A stretch of DNA of 64,000 nucleotides from Microdochium bolleyi (taxonomy: Eukaryota > Ascomycota > Sordariomycetes > Xylariales > Microdochiaceae), in the NCBI GenBank assembly GCA_001566295.1, contig KQ964246.1:62001-126000 (forward strand), in the 5' to 3' direction. The notes beneath the pieces are model-generated. The model saw only the letters and a list, made by a program, of their open reading frames with translations. It was not told where the DNA came from and searched no databases. The translations under genes and the position numbers were made by a program. Positions 34,649-46,728 of the stretch are shown here, in pieces (the stretch's first letter is position 1; every line of letters begins with the position of its first letter).

Positions 34649-36216
34649 GCTTGAGGGCGATCCCTCTTTCCGCACAGGTGGTAAGCAAGGTTGACACGTT
34701 CGAAGTTGATCGGGTCGAAATGCATGTGGATCGAGGAAAGATCAGATCTCGCTTGGCTTCCAAAGGTCGGGACCCAGAACAAGCTATATGAATCGTCGGT
34801 TGAACGAGATATGTCACGCTCCTAGAGGGTGGGAAGGACGGCTCCACGGTCTCGGATTGATAGATGGGCACACGTACGGAGCGTAAAGCTCGGTGGCCGC
34901 GTCGCACGCCGTTCGGGAGGCAAAGTTCCTTCCTGTGCAAGGCTATGCGCCCGGTGGTCATCGTTGGGCCTGGCTGGCAGTAACCGATTTCCGAACGCAT
35001 GTAACCCAAGAGATCGTCTCACTTTTGCTTCTACCACCATGCATATTGCACCCCGTGTGCCAGCATGGGGCCGCATTCCAGATACACTACCGTCCTCCCC
35101 GCGATGGTGCACGACTCGCAGCACGACTTAGTCCTCACCCCTGACTCCAGCAACGAAGCTTGTTGGTGCCAATCTCAAGCTGTTCTAGTTCTTCATAACT
35201 TTGCTTACCAAAGAACGAGCTCCCATCGGCTGAGTCTTTCGAAACTGCATCCCTGCTGCTGGGATCGGGGAACCGGGCTGTCAACGAAGTCCCCTCCGCC
35301 TCAGGTTGAATAAGCGGGCAACAACATCATTCGAAGTCTGGAGCCGGACGCAGACCCGGACCCGAGCAACGATTGGGCGTGAGGCGCAGCAGGAACTTTT
35401 CTAACACCTCGGTGGCCACAACCCGAGAGGCCGACCCACAGGGCTGTCAAGGTGCCGCGAACTCAATTTCGGACGGTTTCGTCGACACTCCACCATGGTA
35501 GCATGGATGTGACAGCTGGCGTCTGGGCTTGGCCACGAGAGAGTCCTAGGCGGCGCTTGCTGGTGCTAGAAAAGCTGCAGCACAGAAGGCTTCATTGCGC
35601 ACACGTGGTGGGGCCAAGGTGGTGACACACAAACAGACTACTGTGGTCATGCTCACGGGGTTGTCTATCCATCCACGCAGATGAGTTCGCCGAAGTATAA
35701 TCGCCTCCAGACTGCTAGACCTGATGGGGATCACCAAGTGTCTTAAGGCATGCGGACACCCTTCAGAACACGAAGCATGGTCCATGGTAGATGGAATGCT
35801 CGTGATTTCAGACCCTTGAAGACTCCGCGACTCCAATGTCCATGCTAACCAAACACTGAACAAATGTGCGGCGTCATATCCTCTTATCATCTCGCGATTG
35901 AGCTGATCGTCAGGTCGAAAGTACGCTCCATTTGGACCCAGGTCGCCCTCAGCAAGCATCGCAACGGCAACTTGTATATCTTATATAAACACAGTTATAT
36001 TCAGGACCGCCACGCACTTGGGCCAGGAAAGAAAGTATCATTACAATCAGCAATCTACAGGGCAGCCGTTTTGAGAAGGCACATTTACCACACTTAAGAC
36101 ATCGTGTTTGAGGTTAGGTCAATGGGCGGCGTTGAGGACACGTAGCCAACGGAGGTAATCGACACACCATCTATCTCGAACTAATACCCGGCTTTGCGTT
36201 TATTCATGAGCACTAT
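34649..36216. other. Intergenic, no gene recognised
   Basis: Promoter side of the broken rhodopsin-domain gene and 3' flank of the acyl-CoA synthetase gene. Open frames here have no motif. A few short AT-rich stretches lie near 35980-36110. Confidence 0.4.
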
Positions 36217-38324
36217 CTACAGCTTCGAGCTCCCCTTGACCAGACCCTCCCAATCTTCCTCCCTGAACTCGACGTAGTCCGTCGCCGAGGAGCTGGGCAG
36301 CCACAAGATGGGGTCCTTCGCACCGTCCCCGCCGGCACCCGTCGTCGTCCCCACGAGCGCCGGGTCGACGCCCTCCTTGCGCAGCGGGACCTTGTTCTGT
36401 TTGTGGTTGTGGATGTGCGAGCTCTTGCCCGCATCGAGGATGCGCAGGAACACGGGCACCGCGTAGCGCGGCAGCTGCTTGCGCGCGTGCGCGAGGAGCT
36501 GCGCGTAGCTGAAGTCCGCGGCGGCCGCGGGGTCGAGCGACAGCGCGGCGCAGCCCGCGCGGCCCTCGTGGTTGGGCACGCTGACGCCGTACACGTTGGC
36601 CTCGGCGACGCCGGGGTACTGACCGAGCACCTCGGCCACCTCGGCGGTGGACACGTTCTCCGACTTCCACCGGAACGTGTCGCCGAGGCGGTCGAGGAAG
36701 TACCAGTGGCCGTCGTCGGCGCGCCGAAGGGCGTCGCCGGAGCGGTAGTAGAGGTCGCCCTTCTGGAAGACGTTGACGGCGAAGCGCTTCTCCGTGGCCT
36801 CGGGGTTCTTCCAGTACCCGCCGAACGCCTCGCGGTCGGGCACCTTGACGAGCATCTCGCCGCCCTCGTTGTAGGGCATGCGCCGCGCGAACCCCGTGCG
36901 CGGGTCCCGCCAGATGTCGCCCGTGTCGACGTCGATCTGGACAGGCACGAGCTGCTTGTGCAGGGCGAGGCGCAGAAGCAGGCCGTGATGGCCGACGCAC
37001 TTGGCCAGGTACGGGCCACGATCCCAGACCACGAGCCCAAACACGCCCTCGCTCGAGCTGAAGAACTCGGCGATCTCAGGGATGTTGAAGCGTTCTTGCA
37101 GGCGCTCCCAGACGTCGGGGCGGAGACCGTTGCCGTATGCGAGGCGCAGCTTATGCTTGCGCTCGAGCGGGTGCGGAGGCGCATTCAACAGGTAGCGCGC
37201 AGTCTCACCCACGTATACGAAGATGGTGGAGCCGGAGTCGTGAATGTCGGGCCAGAAACCGGACACACTGAACTTGGGCGCCATGGCGATGCGGATGCCG
37301 CCGAGAAGCTGCGTGGTGAGCGTCATGACAGCCGTGCCGTGGTACAGCGGCATGGCACTGTACCAGGTGTCGACCCCTGGCGTACAACCGAAGGGAGGTT
37401 CGATATGGGAACTGGCAACCTGGTTAGCTTTCATCTGCTGCCAAGTCAGACCACCCAGGAGCAGACTCACCCCATCAGATGAACACGGCTGACGGTAAAG
37501 GGACATCCCTTGGGCAGCCCAGTCGTGCCGCTGGTGAAGAGGAGGATGTATGGGTCGCCGCCCTTGACGTTCCGCCGGAGCTGATCATCGGCGTCCTTGG
37601 CTGGGTAGCCTGCAAGTCTTTGCTTGAAGTCGGCGTCGAGCGTCTCGATCTTGATCCCCCGCTGGCCTGCGATCTCGTCGCGGCTCTCGTTGATGCGGCG
37701 CTGGCACTCACTATCCGGATCGACGATGAGCACCTTTGAGTTGCACACGTCGATGCAGTGCAGCAGGCCCTTGCCCTCGAGGCTGTAGTTGATGAGACCC
37801 GGGCTCGCTCCAATGCACCACGACGCAAACACCCAGAAGATGAATTCGGGGCTGTTCTGGAGGTAGAGGGAGACAACCTCGCCTGGCTTGATGCCCTGCT
37901 CGAGCAGCCACTGCGCGTACCGCAGGCTGTGTGCGTAGACCTCGTCGTAGGTGTACTCGCCGGAGCGGGCCCAGACGGCTGGCTCGGGGCCTCTGGCCTT
38001 GCAAACGGACTCGACAAAGTACCATGGCGAGATGCGCTTCTGCTTGACTGTTTTGGTAGAGGCCGGAGGGTCAGCAGAGGCGGAGGCTAGGGCTCGCGGC
38101 TAGAGAGATGGCGGACCTAGCTGCTCATAGTGCTTCGCGTAACGGCGCATCTTGAGGACGACCTGGGCATCGCGAGCAATCTGGTATTTGCCGTTGAGGT
38201 AGGCCGCAGCGGCGACACCGCCGGCGGCGAGAGCGGCTGTTGATGGGCTGGAGCGTCAGCTTATGTGCAGACACGCGTATCTAGGCGATTGGGTGGCGAG
38301 GAGGAGGGACGTACCAACAGACAT
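36217..38324 (-). CDS. Fatty-acid transport protein-type acyl-CoA synthetase, peroxisomal
   Basis: Four exons (38315-38324, 38117-38236, 37471-38047, 36217-37411) give 633 residues. The first exon has only 10 nt. A hydrophobic N-terminal segment (AALAAGGVAAAAYL) precedes the adenylate-forming domain. The ATP loop FTSGTTGLPKG lies at about residues 214-224. Next come MPLYHGTAVM, the FATP signature YVGETARYLLNAPPHPLERKHKLRLAYGNGLRPDVW, GDLYYRSGDALRRADDGHWYFLDRLGDTFRWKSENVST and the C-terminal GTP/SHI-LysN part. This is the very-long-chain acyl-CoA synthetase/Fat1 family, which activates long or very long chain fatty acids with ATP and CoA. The last three residues are SKL, a canonical peroxisomal PTS1, so the product should act in peroxisomes, feeding beta-oxidation. 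The exon 2 donor is GTCCGC, less usual, but phase and family sequence support it. Confidence 0.9.
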
Positions 38325-38907
38325 GGCGGTGGTTCCTCAGCCCGACTGTCTCGAGTATCGGCTCCTTGCCCGATTGTTGTCGGCAATGGCTGGAAGTCTC
38401 TCTCGTCGGTGAAGTCGAGGCTGGTCTCGATGGGTGCGGCACGGGGGATGGTCGGGGGGAAGGGGACGGGGTGTGAGCCGAGTCGAGTCGAGTCGAGTCG
38501 GGTCGAAAGCTGAATGCTACGGGGACTGGGAGAAGGTCGGCAGGTGGTCGTAGAGGCCAAGATCTGGGGAGAGGAAGCCAAGGACGCGGTGATGGGGCCG
38601 GCGGGCGTCTGATCCCCCGCGTCGGCAGGCTGGTTTGGAGCAAACCGAGAGCCCGACATGGTGGCCAGGGTCTGTCTTGGGGTCCGGGTACTCCGAACTT
38701 ACGTGAGCGTGCGGGGGTGGACGGGCGTTGTGGGTGTATGTGGATGCGTCGTGTGTCCTTCCCCTGGACACCAGACACCACACCGCAGACTTGCCCGCGA
38801 CTGCCTCGGCACAGCCCCAGCTGGGCATAGCGCAGCCAGAGCTTACCTAAGTCCAACCGACGCTGGCCATGACTCAAGGGCACGCTGGTGGTGGAGCCCA
38901 GCATGAC
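38325..38907. other. Promoter region of the acyl-CoA synthetase gene
   Basis: This 583-bp gap separates the synthetase start from the end of the next minus-strand gene. A five-fold GAGTC-type repeat lies at 38479-38505, about 160 bp before the synthetase ATG. No TATA box stands out. Confidence 0.45.
38479..38505 (+). repeat. GAGTC pentamer array
   Basis: Four GAGTC units and a variant GGGTC in direct repeat, lying in the 5' flank of the acyl-CoA synthetase gene. Confidence 0.8.
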
Positions 38908-40773
38908 TCAGGGTTGATGATACTGGTGATGCTCGTCATTGCCCGGCGAGTGCCGCAAGGGAGATGTCGCCGGGTCTGTCGACGTTGTGGCCCCCGTCAC
39001 CGACTCGTCCGTCTCCCACACAGACCCTTCTTCCAGGCTGCTGCAGGCAGACCCCCGGCGACCGGCGTGCCCAAAGAGCTCCTCTGCCGTCATCGTCCTG
39101 GCGTCGTCGAGCAGATGCAGCTGCACCAGGTCCAGCCAGTGCATCCGGATGCGCGTCGACTCGGGTGCCTGCCCGGGATGCAGCGGCTCCTCTCCCCAGA
39201 CCTCGAACTGCCCATCCAGCACCACGCCATGCTCCCGCTCGACAACCTTCTTGGCTACAGCCACGGCCGAGGCCGTGTGCCATAGACCCTCGCGCTGCAC
39301 CGACAGCCACTGCAGGCACGTCAGCGCCCGCCGCCGCACCCCAAAGTCTCGGCACTTGACCGCTACAAAGAACATGGGCAGCGGCTGGCCCGTCTCAAAC
39401 AGAAAGTGGTACGGCTGCGTCGCCTGGATCTCCCGGCTCTCAGCCGAAACCGAGCTCAGCATCGCCTCGGCCATGGCCGCCATGTTCCGCAGGCTCCCGT
39501 CGTGTTCGTCAAAGCAATCGTCATCGTCGCGGAGCGCCGTCGCCGCCAGGACTTTGCACAGCTCGAACCGGAGCTCCAGGGTCAAGGTCAAAGCGCGGTG
39601 CATGTCCTTGTGCGACATCCGGTACTTCTTGAATATCGTCGTCTGTGGATGCTGGCCCACGTCCATGTCGAACGCCTCGTACGACTTGTGCCACCGACCC
39701 ATCGTCTGCATCACCGCTTCCTGCTTCGCCACCAGCGACGCGGAGCGAATCTCCTGCTCACTGGCGGTCAATGACTGGTGATGGTCTGCCGCCTCGTGAA
39801 TCAGGCGCAGAATCCGGGACAGCACGACATCGAGGGACGTGCGAGCCTCTGTGACCGACCAGAACCCTCGGACCAGGACGGCGTCGTCGAAGGGCAACAT
39901 TGGAACGTCCGAGACATGCAGGCCGTCAAACATGAGCGGGACTAGGCTGAGGCGATGGAAGTTGGGGCAGATGCTGTCCTTGACCCATGATTGCACCTTG
40001 CCCAGGCTGCGCAGCAGCAGCAGTCCGTGCCGGCAATGCCGTATCGCCGCCTTTGCATTTGTCTGCATGAACTCGATGCATATGAACAGGATGCAGACCA
40101 CCAGCACCACCGCCTGGTCCTGATCGCGCATCGTATGTTTCAGCTCGTAGATGGCGGCATTGTAATGTGTCAAGGCGAAGGTGTTGTGCCGCAGTGATGA
40201 TGGCGTGCATGGGCCGGTGCCCCCAAGCTGCTCGAAGAGGGAGCTGATGGCGATCAGGGAGTGCCGGACAGCAGGCACGGAGGAGCTGAACTGCAACGAC
40301 AGGTTCGTCCAGAAGTAAGGATCGAGGCCCCCGACGAGTATCGGTGCGTGGACGCAGAAGTAGTGTAGGGACCGCGTCTCAAGGGGGTTCTCTGCCCCAC
40401 CAACGAGATCTCGCGGCTGGCTGGGCACGATTGTCGGCGATGACGAGGCTCGCTTGACGTTCTTTGAGATCAGTGCCGCTGGCGGGTATCCTGCACATGT
40501 CCGGCCGGTCCGGAGGCATCGATCACAGAATGGCCGCGCTTCGTCACACTGCAGCGGGGAAGCGTGGATGTCAGTTCAACAATGGTGTTTTTGATGTCGT
40601 CCCATGGGCAGGGAGACGTGCTGCTGTTTTCAAGACAGACAAACCTTTACTTTGCGGAGTCTGTGCCAAGGGAAACATTAGCGTGGTTCGTGAGAGAAGA
40701 TTGGGCAGGACGAGGCTACCTACTTGCAAGTGTAGCAGCCCGTTCGGACCTTTGGCTGTCCTTTGCGGACCAT
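38908..40773 (-). CDS. Zn2Cys6 fungal transcription factor
   Basis: Three exons (40724-40773, 40645-40660, 38908-40548) give 568 residues. The binuclear zinc cluster is at the N-terminus, Cys13, 16, 23, 30, 33 and 40, with spacing C-x2-C-x6-C-x6-C-x2-C-x6-C. The six residues between Cys16 and Cys23 (KLRKVK) exist only if a 16-nt exon is used, which strongly supports this model. The rest is a mostly helical regulatory region of the Upc2/fungal-trans-2 type (RHSLIAISSLFEQLGG, FTMRDQDQAVV-like helices) and an acidic, Ser/Thr-rich C-terminus (LEEGSVWETDESVTG). It should bind DNA in the nucleus as an activator or repressor. Target genes are unknown. It is adjacent to and on the same strand as the acyl-CoA synthetase, but separated by 583 bp. 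Confidence 0.9.
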
Positions 40774-42224
40774 TGTGCATAAGGCTGTGTGAGCAAGTGT
40801 GAGCGTTGGCCTGGTACGAACGCTGCGAATGGCTGATCTGAAGTCCGAGGCGGCGAGTCCGAGACTCAGTGTGCAAACTGGAGGCCGGCGATTCAACGGT
40901 CTTATCTGGGCGCGCTCGAGCAGCACAGAAGCAGGATCGACGCCCGCCAGCACGTGGCTGTCCTCTGCACCAGACTCGACGGGGTCACAGCCATTAATTA
41001 CTGGAACAATGCCCATAGCCCCGGCGCCTACGGGAGCTTGACGCAAGGCCCGGGTATTGCAGTCTTGAATACCGTGCTAGGAAAGGCGTATGCATGGTTG
41101 GGTGTTGTGGAGAACAGGGGCCTCAGGGCACCTGAGCATCTGATCTGAACAGGCAAGGCAGGGGTCGTCTTCGCTGGCCGCCAGGCTCCCACATACCAGA
41201 CCTGCCTTATGGTCAGAAAGGTATGAAATACCTAGGAGTAGGTAGGCTTGGGAGGATCCCTGCTTGGTTCTGCCCTATGCCCCCCCTTGCAAACGCCGCG
41301 AGACCATGTCACCATGGCCGGTGGGCTTGTCAAACTATAAGTTGAAGCCGCCTTGGCCAATCTCCGGCTGGCCTAAAATTAGAGCGGGAGGCGATGGTGG
41401 CATGCAATGAGAGCGCCGTGTGTACGCAGTGCGGAGCTCCCGTGGCGGGCGCCACCTGCGTGAGCTGGAATATTTGCTGGACACTCGACACTGACAAGCA
41501 TCATGGACAGACGCACACGGCAGTCTCCGCGCGGCGTATTGTCATGATGCCACCTTGAGTCGTTCCTGAGCCGTGATGATGACCGTGGCAGAAGCTGAGT
41601 CATCTGCCGCCAGAGAACGCAGTATTCGGTTCGAGCTGAGTCGACAGGGCTGAAAGTGCACATCTGGGAAATTTCTCCGAATCGAGCGTGATTGGCAAGC
41701 AGGATCTTTGTCAGGCCCGAGTCATCTCATGGTAGGCTACTGGCGGGGGCCCCTGGCAGGATGCGACAGAGCGGCGGAACGTTGCTGCATGAGGAAGCTA
41801 CATCGTGCGCAGCGTCTTGTTGTGCTGGTACGGGGCGGGATGAAGAGCTTGAGCGCCGGGACCGTCTCGGCATGAGCCGTCGGTGGCGTGCGTCGCTCGC
41901 CTCGTAGCGGACGATAGCGTAGTGTTTGGAATCCTTGGGGGCACCGTGCTGGATCGCGGTGATCGGGGTGCGTGGGGCAAGTGCGAGGCCCCTGGTCGCT
42001 GGTCTCGACTGCGATCCATGCCTCCTGGTGCTGCCGCCGCGGACGAGTCGGACGGAGTCGGAGGAAGCAGACAGCACATGCCTGGGCAGGCCTGGAGATG
42101 GGAGGCACAGGCAACGAAGAGGCATTGTGGCAGTGGTCAGGCCAGGCGCCAATGGCACGGGATGTTGCTGCCTGAGGCGCCCAAGACTGGCTGGGCGTTC
42201 CTGCCTTCAGCCTCCAAGTCCCTC

Positions 42225-42290
42225 CGCACCTCAGCACCTCAGCACCTCAGGAACTCCTCACCACCTCATCACCTCATCACATCGCTTCAA
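42225..42290 (+). repeat. CACCTCAG/CACCTCAT short tandem repeat
   Basis: Degenerate direct repeats of an 8-10 nt unit built on CACCTCA. It is noncoding and of unknown role. Confidence 0.65.
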
Positions 42291-43660
42291 TCGACCCGGC
42301 TCGGTTCCGATTGCCCATCATACGAACCCCCAAGGCTGGGACGACAAGACCCCCATGCTGCTGCAGGGAGCTGCATGGCACCCGTGGCACCTGGGCACCT
42401 TTGTCATCAGGACATCCCCGTCGGTGGCCCACCACAGCCCAGCCCTACGGAGCACGGAACTGGACCCGGCCGGACCTGGACCATGCGGCCTTTAAATCCC
42501 TGGACGGGGCCAACTTTCCTTTCCAAGTAGGTTTGCTTCTTTCGTCCTCTCCTGTCCGTCTGCCCGCCGCCTCACGGCTAAACGGCCGGACCAGGTCGGG
42601 GCAGCTAGCTCACCACTTGAGCCACGACAACGTCGGCCGAGCCTGCCCGGCTCCGCAACTTTCAACAAGCTGCAGGTGGCGGCCATGGCCCACGGCACGT
42701 TACACCTCGCGGCGACATTCGTCCTCGCCCTGCCAGATAGAACCTTTCTCGAAGCAGCACGTTTCCGGCCACAGCAGTATCTCCGCATTGGGAAAGGGCG
42801 CCGCGCCGGCCTCGTTGAGATTAGCTGTGAGCCATGTTTCACACTCTCGCTCAGCCCCGCGGGAGGGAGCGTCCGCCTTATCGCCTCGGCCACGCACTCT
42901 CCGGGCCGTCCTGGCATGGCCTCTCTCGAAAGCAGAGCCTCCGCCACAAGCGTACTACCGTGACTTCGAGATATCTGGGCTTCACCCTTACGTATAGTGC
43001 CCTCAAATGCGTGGAAAGTCCCGGGTCAGCCTAGTATTCCGAATCTTCCTCGCTTTCGCTGTTCCTACCCATGTGAAGAGACCGACAAACCACGTGCGTC
43101 TGCCGCTTCGCGAACTCCATGGCTAGCTAGCTCCCGCTACTCGCGGGCCCTCCCGTGCCGGACGTTTTATGCTTCCAGCCACAACCTTCGCGGAGCATTG
43201 CATTAGGCCATGTTGTCCGAGCTGAAAACCTGGCGGCCGTCAACATGCTTCGGGAAAGGCCTGGCCAAGTGTCAATCTCGGACCTCATTGGGCCGCGGAA
43301 CACTTCGAAGCAGCTTGTCTCCCACGCCACTTGCAAAGCGCACCTCGAGGCACAACAGATACAACTCCAGAGTTTTGCATGTCGCACATGGCAATGGAAT
43401 TCGTCAAGCGCCGGCACGACGTGGGTTCCAGCTTGCCGATTATAGCAAAGCCAGTCTCGGGCCTTATCCCAAGCGCGTCGACAAATGTCTTGGCCGGGCT
43501 CCTCGCAGTATCTTTAGCAGCTGAGGTTCTCGCGTCCGGCTGAGCTCTATCTGCACGAGGCTAAACCTTCCAAGCACCAATCACTATACAGAGACCACCT
43601 TGGCTTTACCTGGAAAATCTAAGCAGAGAAGGAGCACTAGGACATGCCTGGACGGAACAT

Positions 43661-43668
43661 TATAAAAG
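43661..43668 (+). promoter_or_regulatory. TATA box of the DUF2235 gene
   Basis: TATAAAAG, 83 bp before the ATG at 43744, with a CAA-rich leader after it. Confidence 0.65.
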
Positions 43669-43743
43669 CAGCCGAGCGAACCCGCCCAAGGACAGCCCTC
43701 TGAGCATTCGACAAAATCAAGCCAAAATCAAAGCCTCACCAAC

Positions 43744-45703
43744 ATGCCTTCAGCTATCCGCCCTTCGAAGATTCCCAAGCGCCTGATCGTCTGTTGCGAT
43801 GGCACGTGGCAATCTTCCGTCACGGGTGCAAAAAACATCCCTTCCAACGTCACCCGGCTGGCACGATCCATTGCCCGCGAAGGCCTTGACAAGAATGGCC
43901 AGGTCTGGCAGCAACTTGTTCACTACGATGCGGGCATCGGTACGGGCGAGCTCAGCAAGAGCGAAAAGGATAGACAGGGCGGCTTTGGCGTAGGGTTCAC
44001 TGGAAACGTCATATCGGCATACAACTTCCTGGTCTTGAACTACTCACCTGGCGACAAGGTTTACTGCTTCGGGTTCTCCCGTGGAGCGTACACGGCGCGC
44101 GCGGTTGCCGGCCTCGTCAATGACATTGGCATTCTCAAGCCCCGCGACATGCAGGACTTCCCCGATCTATTCGCGCTGTACGAGGACAACAAGAACAGCC
44201 ACGGCTTCCGCCGCTCCAAAGCATACAGGGAGTGGGTCACTGGTGTAAAGGCTTCTCAAAACCCGGAACAGATGACTGGCCGTACGCGTTGGCTCAAACG
44301 TCCGCACGAGTCGGCGGACGAGGCTTCCAGGATCGTTGAGGTTGTTGGCGTGTTTGACACGGTTGGTAAGTCGGCTCCATGCTCGCGACGTTGTGCCAGA
44401 CTGACCGACAATGGACTAGGCTCCCTTGGCGTTCCGAGATCGTCGTACTACACGGTCGATTTGGCCCTAAAGTACTTCGGCTGGCGGATGGGAGCGACCA
44501 AGGTCGGATTCCACAACGTGGACCTCAGCCCATGTACGTTGAACTCGATCCTCGATCAGGCTGATTGGATGACTAACCAGGACAGATATCCGCTACGCCT
44601 TCCATGCCCTTGCACTGGACGAGCGCCGTGGGCCTTTTGAGCCTACTCTCTGGCACCTGCCGCCAAAGTCGCAAGCATGCACGTGTGCTTCTCACCCACC
44701 TCGCAAGAACGCCAAAGACCTCCGAAAGAACTGGGAGGCGGTGCTGGAGGGGAAGAACCCGACCGAGGAAGAGCTGGACAAGGCTTGGAAAGAATTTATC
44801 GACCGTGAGATGCATGAGCACATCAACGGCATCGGTTCAGAGTACAGCAAGGGAATGGACTCGCAACTGCTCCAGGTGTGGTTCCCTGGCGTACACATCA
44901 ACGTCGGTGGAGGTAACGAAGACGTGTTGAAGGAGAAGAAAAGCGACCTTGAGCGTAAGTGGCCCAATCCCCAGTTTGAAGAATCAGCCAGAGACTGACA
45001 GCCTACAGAAATCGCCCTCATCTCGTTCGCTTGGATGTGCGAGCAGATCAAGCCTTTCCTCCAGCTCGAAGAGAAGCTAGAAAAGCATGCGGTGGATGAC
45101 AGATTGAGGCTCATTGTGCCTGCGGTGGCCGAGATCAACAAGGGCAAGACAAAGGCCTACCGCAAGACCATCACACCCTTCCTCTGGCGCGCACTCGACT
45201 ATACGGGCATCTGGAGGGCGGCCTACCACACCATACCTCCATCGACTGTCTTTGGGTGGGCTACAGGTCCTATTATCGACAGTTTCGCCGGAGCTATCCG
45301 CCTCGCCGGCGCGAAGTGGCGGACACCTGGACAGTACACACATTCGCCTACGGGTGACAAGCTCGGAGACACGAACGAGGAGATCCACCCCAGTGTCTCG
45401 TACCGCAAGAAGAAGCTCGGAGAGCTCCCGCGGCCGCTCAATGGCTTCGAGAGGAGGCTGGGCGCGACGCGCTACGAGTGGGTGCATAGCGAGACCGGGC
45501 TGACGATCCCCGAGTACAGGATTGAAGCGGACGAGGTCTTCACCCGGCACCTCGCGAGCTCCGACGGCAAGAAGGAGGGTTGCAAGGGGGCGGTCGGCGG
45601 GATGCATGAAGACAACGCGGCCAAGTTCTTGCGTGAAACAGACGAGGCGCTGGCACAGCTGGTCAAGGGTGTGCAGGTGCAGGTGCAAGTGGAAGCTGTG
45701 TGA
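43744..45703 (+). CDS. DUF2235 alpha/beta hydrolase (T6SS Tle1-like fold)
   Basis: Four exons (43744-44365, 44420-44533, 44586-44954, 45009-45703) with introns of about 52-54 bp give 599 residues. KRLIVCCDGTWQSS is the conserved start of the DUF2235 domain. GFSRGAYTARAVAG holds the nucleophile elbow GxSxG with Ser112. VGVFDTVG carries the expected acidic residue, and FHNVDLSP followed by YIRYAFHALALDERR is the usual next block. QVWFPGVHINVGGGN contains the His of the triad. The bacterial relatives are T6SS phospholipases. Fungal members are common and mostly uncharacterised, so esterase or phospholipase activity is an inference. There is no signal peptide, so the protein is probably cytosolic. 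A TATA box lies 83 bp upstream. Introns are shorter than in the neighbours. Confidence 0.9.
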
Positions 45704-46728
45704 AGTGGACAGTCCTGTTTATGCGTGAAGCTCTAGCTTGCTCCGTACAATCATTCACCATCATTCGCATCTGCCAGCCAACTTGAGCATCCAGACAAAG
45801 TGTACGCCGGCTATTGTGTTGGCGTACGATACGCTATGTACAGGTGAGATTGTGTGTGAGATGGACGGGGACAACGGCGCTTGTATGGATAAGTCGGAAT
45901 TCGGTTGCACGCTTCCAGTGTCAACGGGGTCACTTCAGATCTAAACAGCTCGATAAGGGCAGAACTGTATGCCATAACACGGGCGAGGCACTTCAGAGCT
46001 GGTGCCCGTCGAGGCATATGCAACAGAGCTGCTGTAATACTGTATGAGTACAGAGCAATGACACGCATTGCACCATCAACCACAACAAGCTCCTACTTGA
46101 ATCTGATTGATGTGGTCATTCTTAGGACCGCGAGCACCTACCTACCGTGAAGAAGTCGATGGACTCACTTGAGTGTCCTACAAAGAGTCGTCCTTCGGCG
46201 TCTCCACGCTGGGTGAGAACACCGAGCGGTTTTACCTTCAAGTGTCGATGTTGAAATGCTGGACACCAAGCACAATTTTCATGCATAATATATGCACAAT
46301 CAAAGTTATGCTACTAGTTAAGGAGGTAGCAAAGATGAATATAATACACTCCTTCCACATCCGGTAGCATTTCCACCAACCGGCGACCGCCCGAGCGGCT
46401 CTGTCCCCTCGGGCCGCTCCACACAGTACGAAGCAAGACACTTAGCAGGACAATGTCCACGATGCCCCTGCCTAATACCAACAGTTGCAATTGGCCAGGC
46501 AGACGGGCCAGAAAACAGCTGCCTGTTACCACGGAGCCGTTTCTACAACGACCCAGTCTCGCTCCAGCTCTGCACCCGTCGTCCTGGCAGCCGCCCATCG
46601 CACAGACTGCACTGCGAGATAACCATGATGCATTCTTGACACCCCGAGCGCCGACGCGACCTGGCAGACCCGTGCCGTGCTCAAAGATTCATCAGCAACC
46701 CATAAAACCCCCTGGAGGCACAACTACC
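45704..46728. other. Intergenic, no gene recognised
   Basis: Holds the 3' flank of the DUF2235 gene and the promoter of the next plus-strand gene. It is moderately AT-rich near 46260-46360. No RNA gene is seen. Confidence 0.4.

Larger units (their letters stand above)
40774..43743. other. Large intergenic region, no gene recognised
   Basis: Almost 3 kb between divergent genes. A direct repeat of CAGCACCT-type units followed by CACCTCAT units lies at about 42225-42290. GC-rich open frames in 41.7-43.0 kb overlap on both strands with no domain. The promoter of the DUF2235 gene is at the right end. Confidence 0.45.

Noticed and set aside
36403..37482. Plus-strand open frame of 359 codons
   Set aside because: Antisense shadow of the acyl-CoA synthetase, whose own family motifs are unmistakable.
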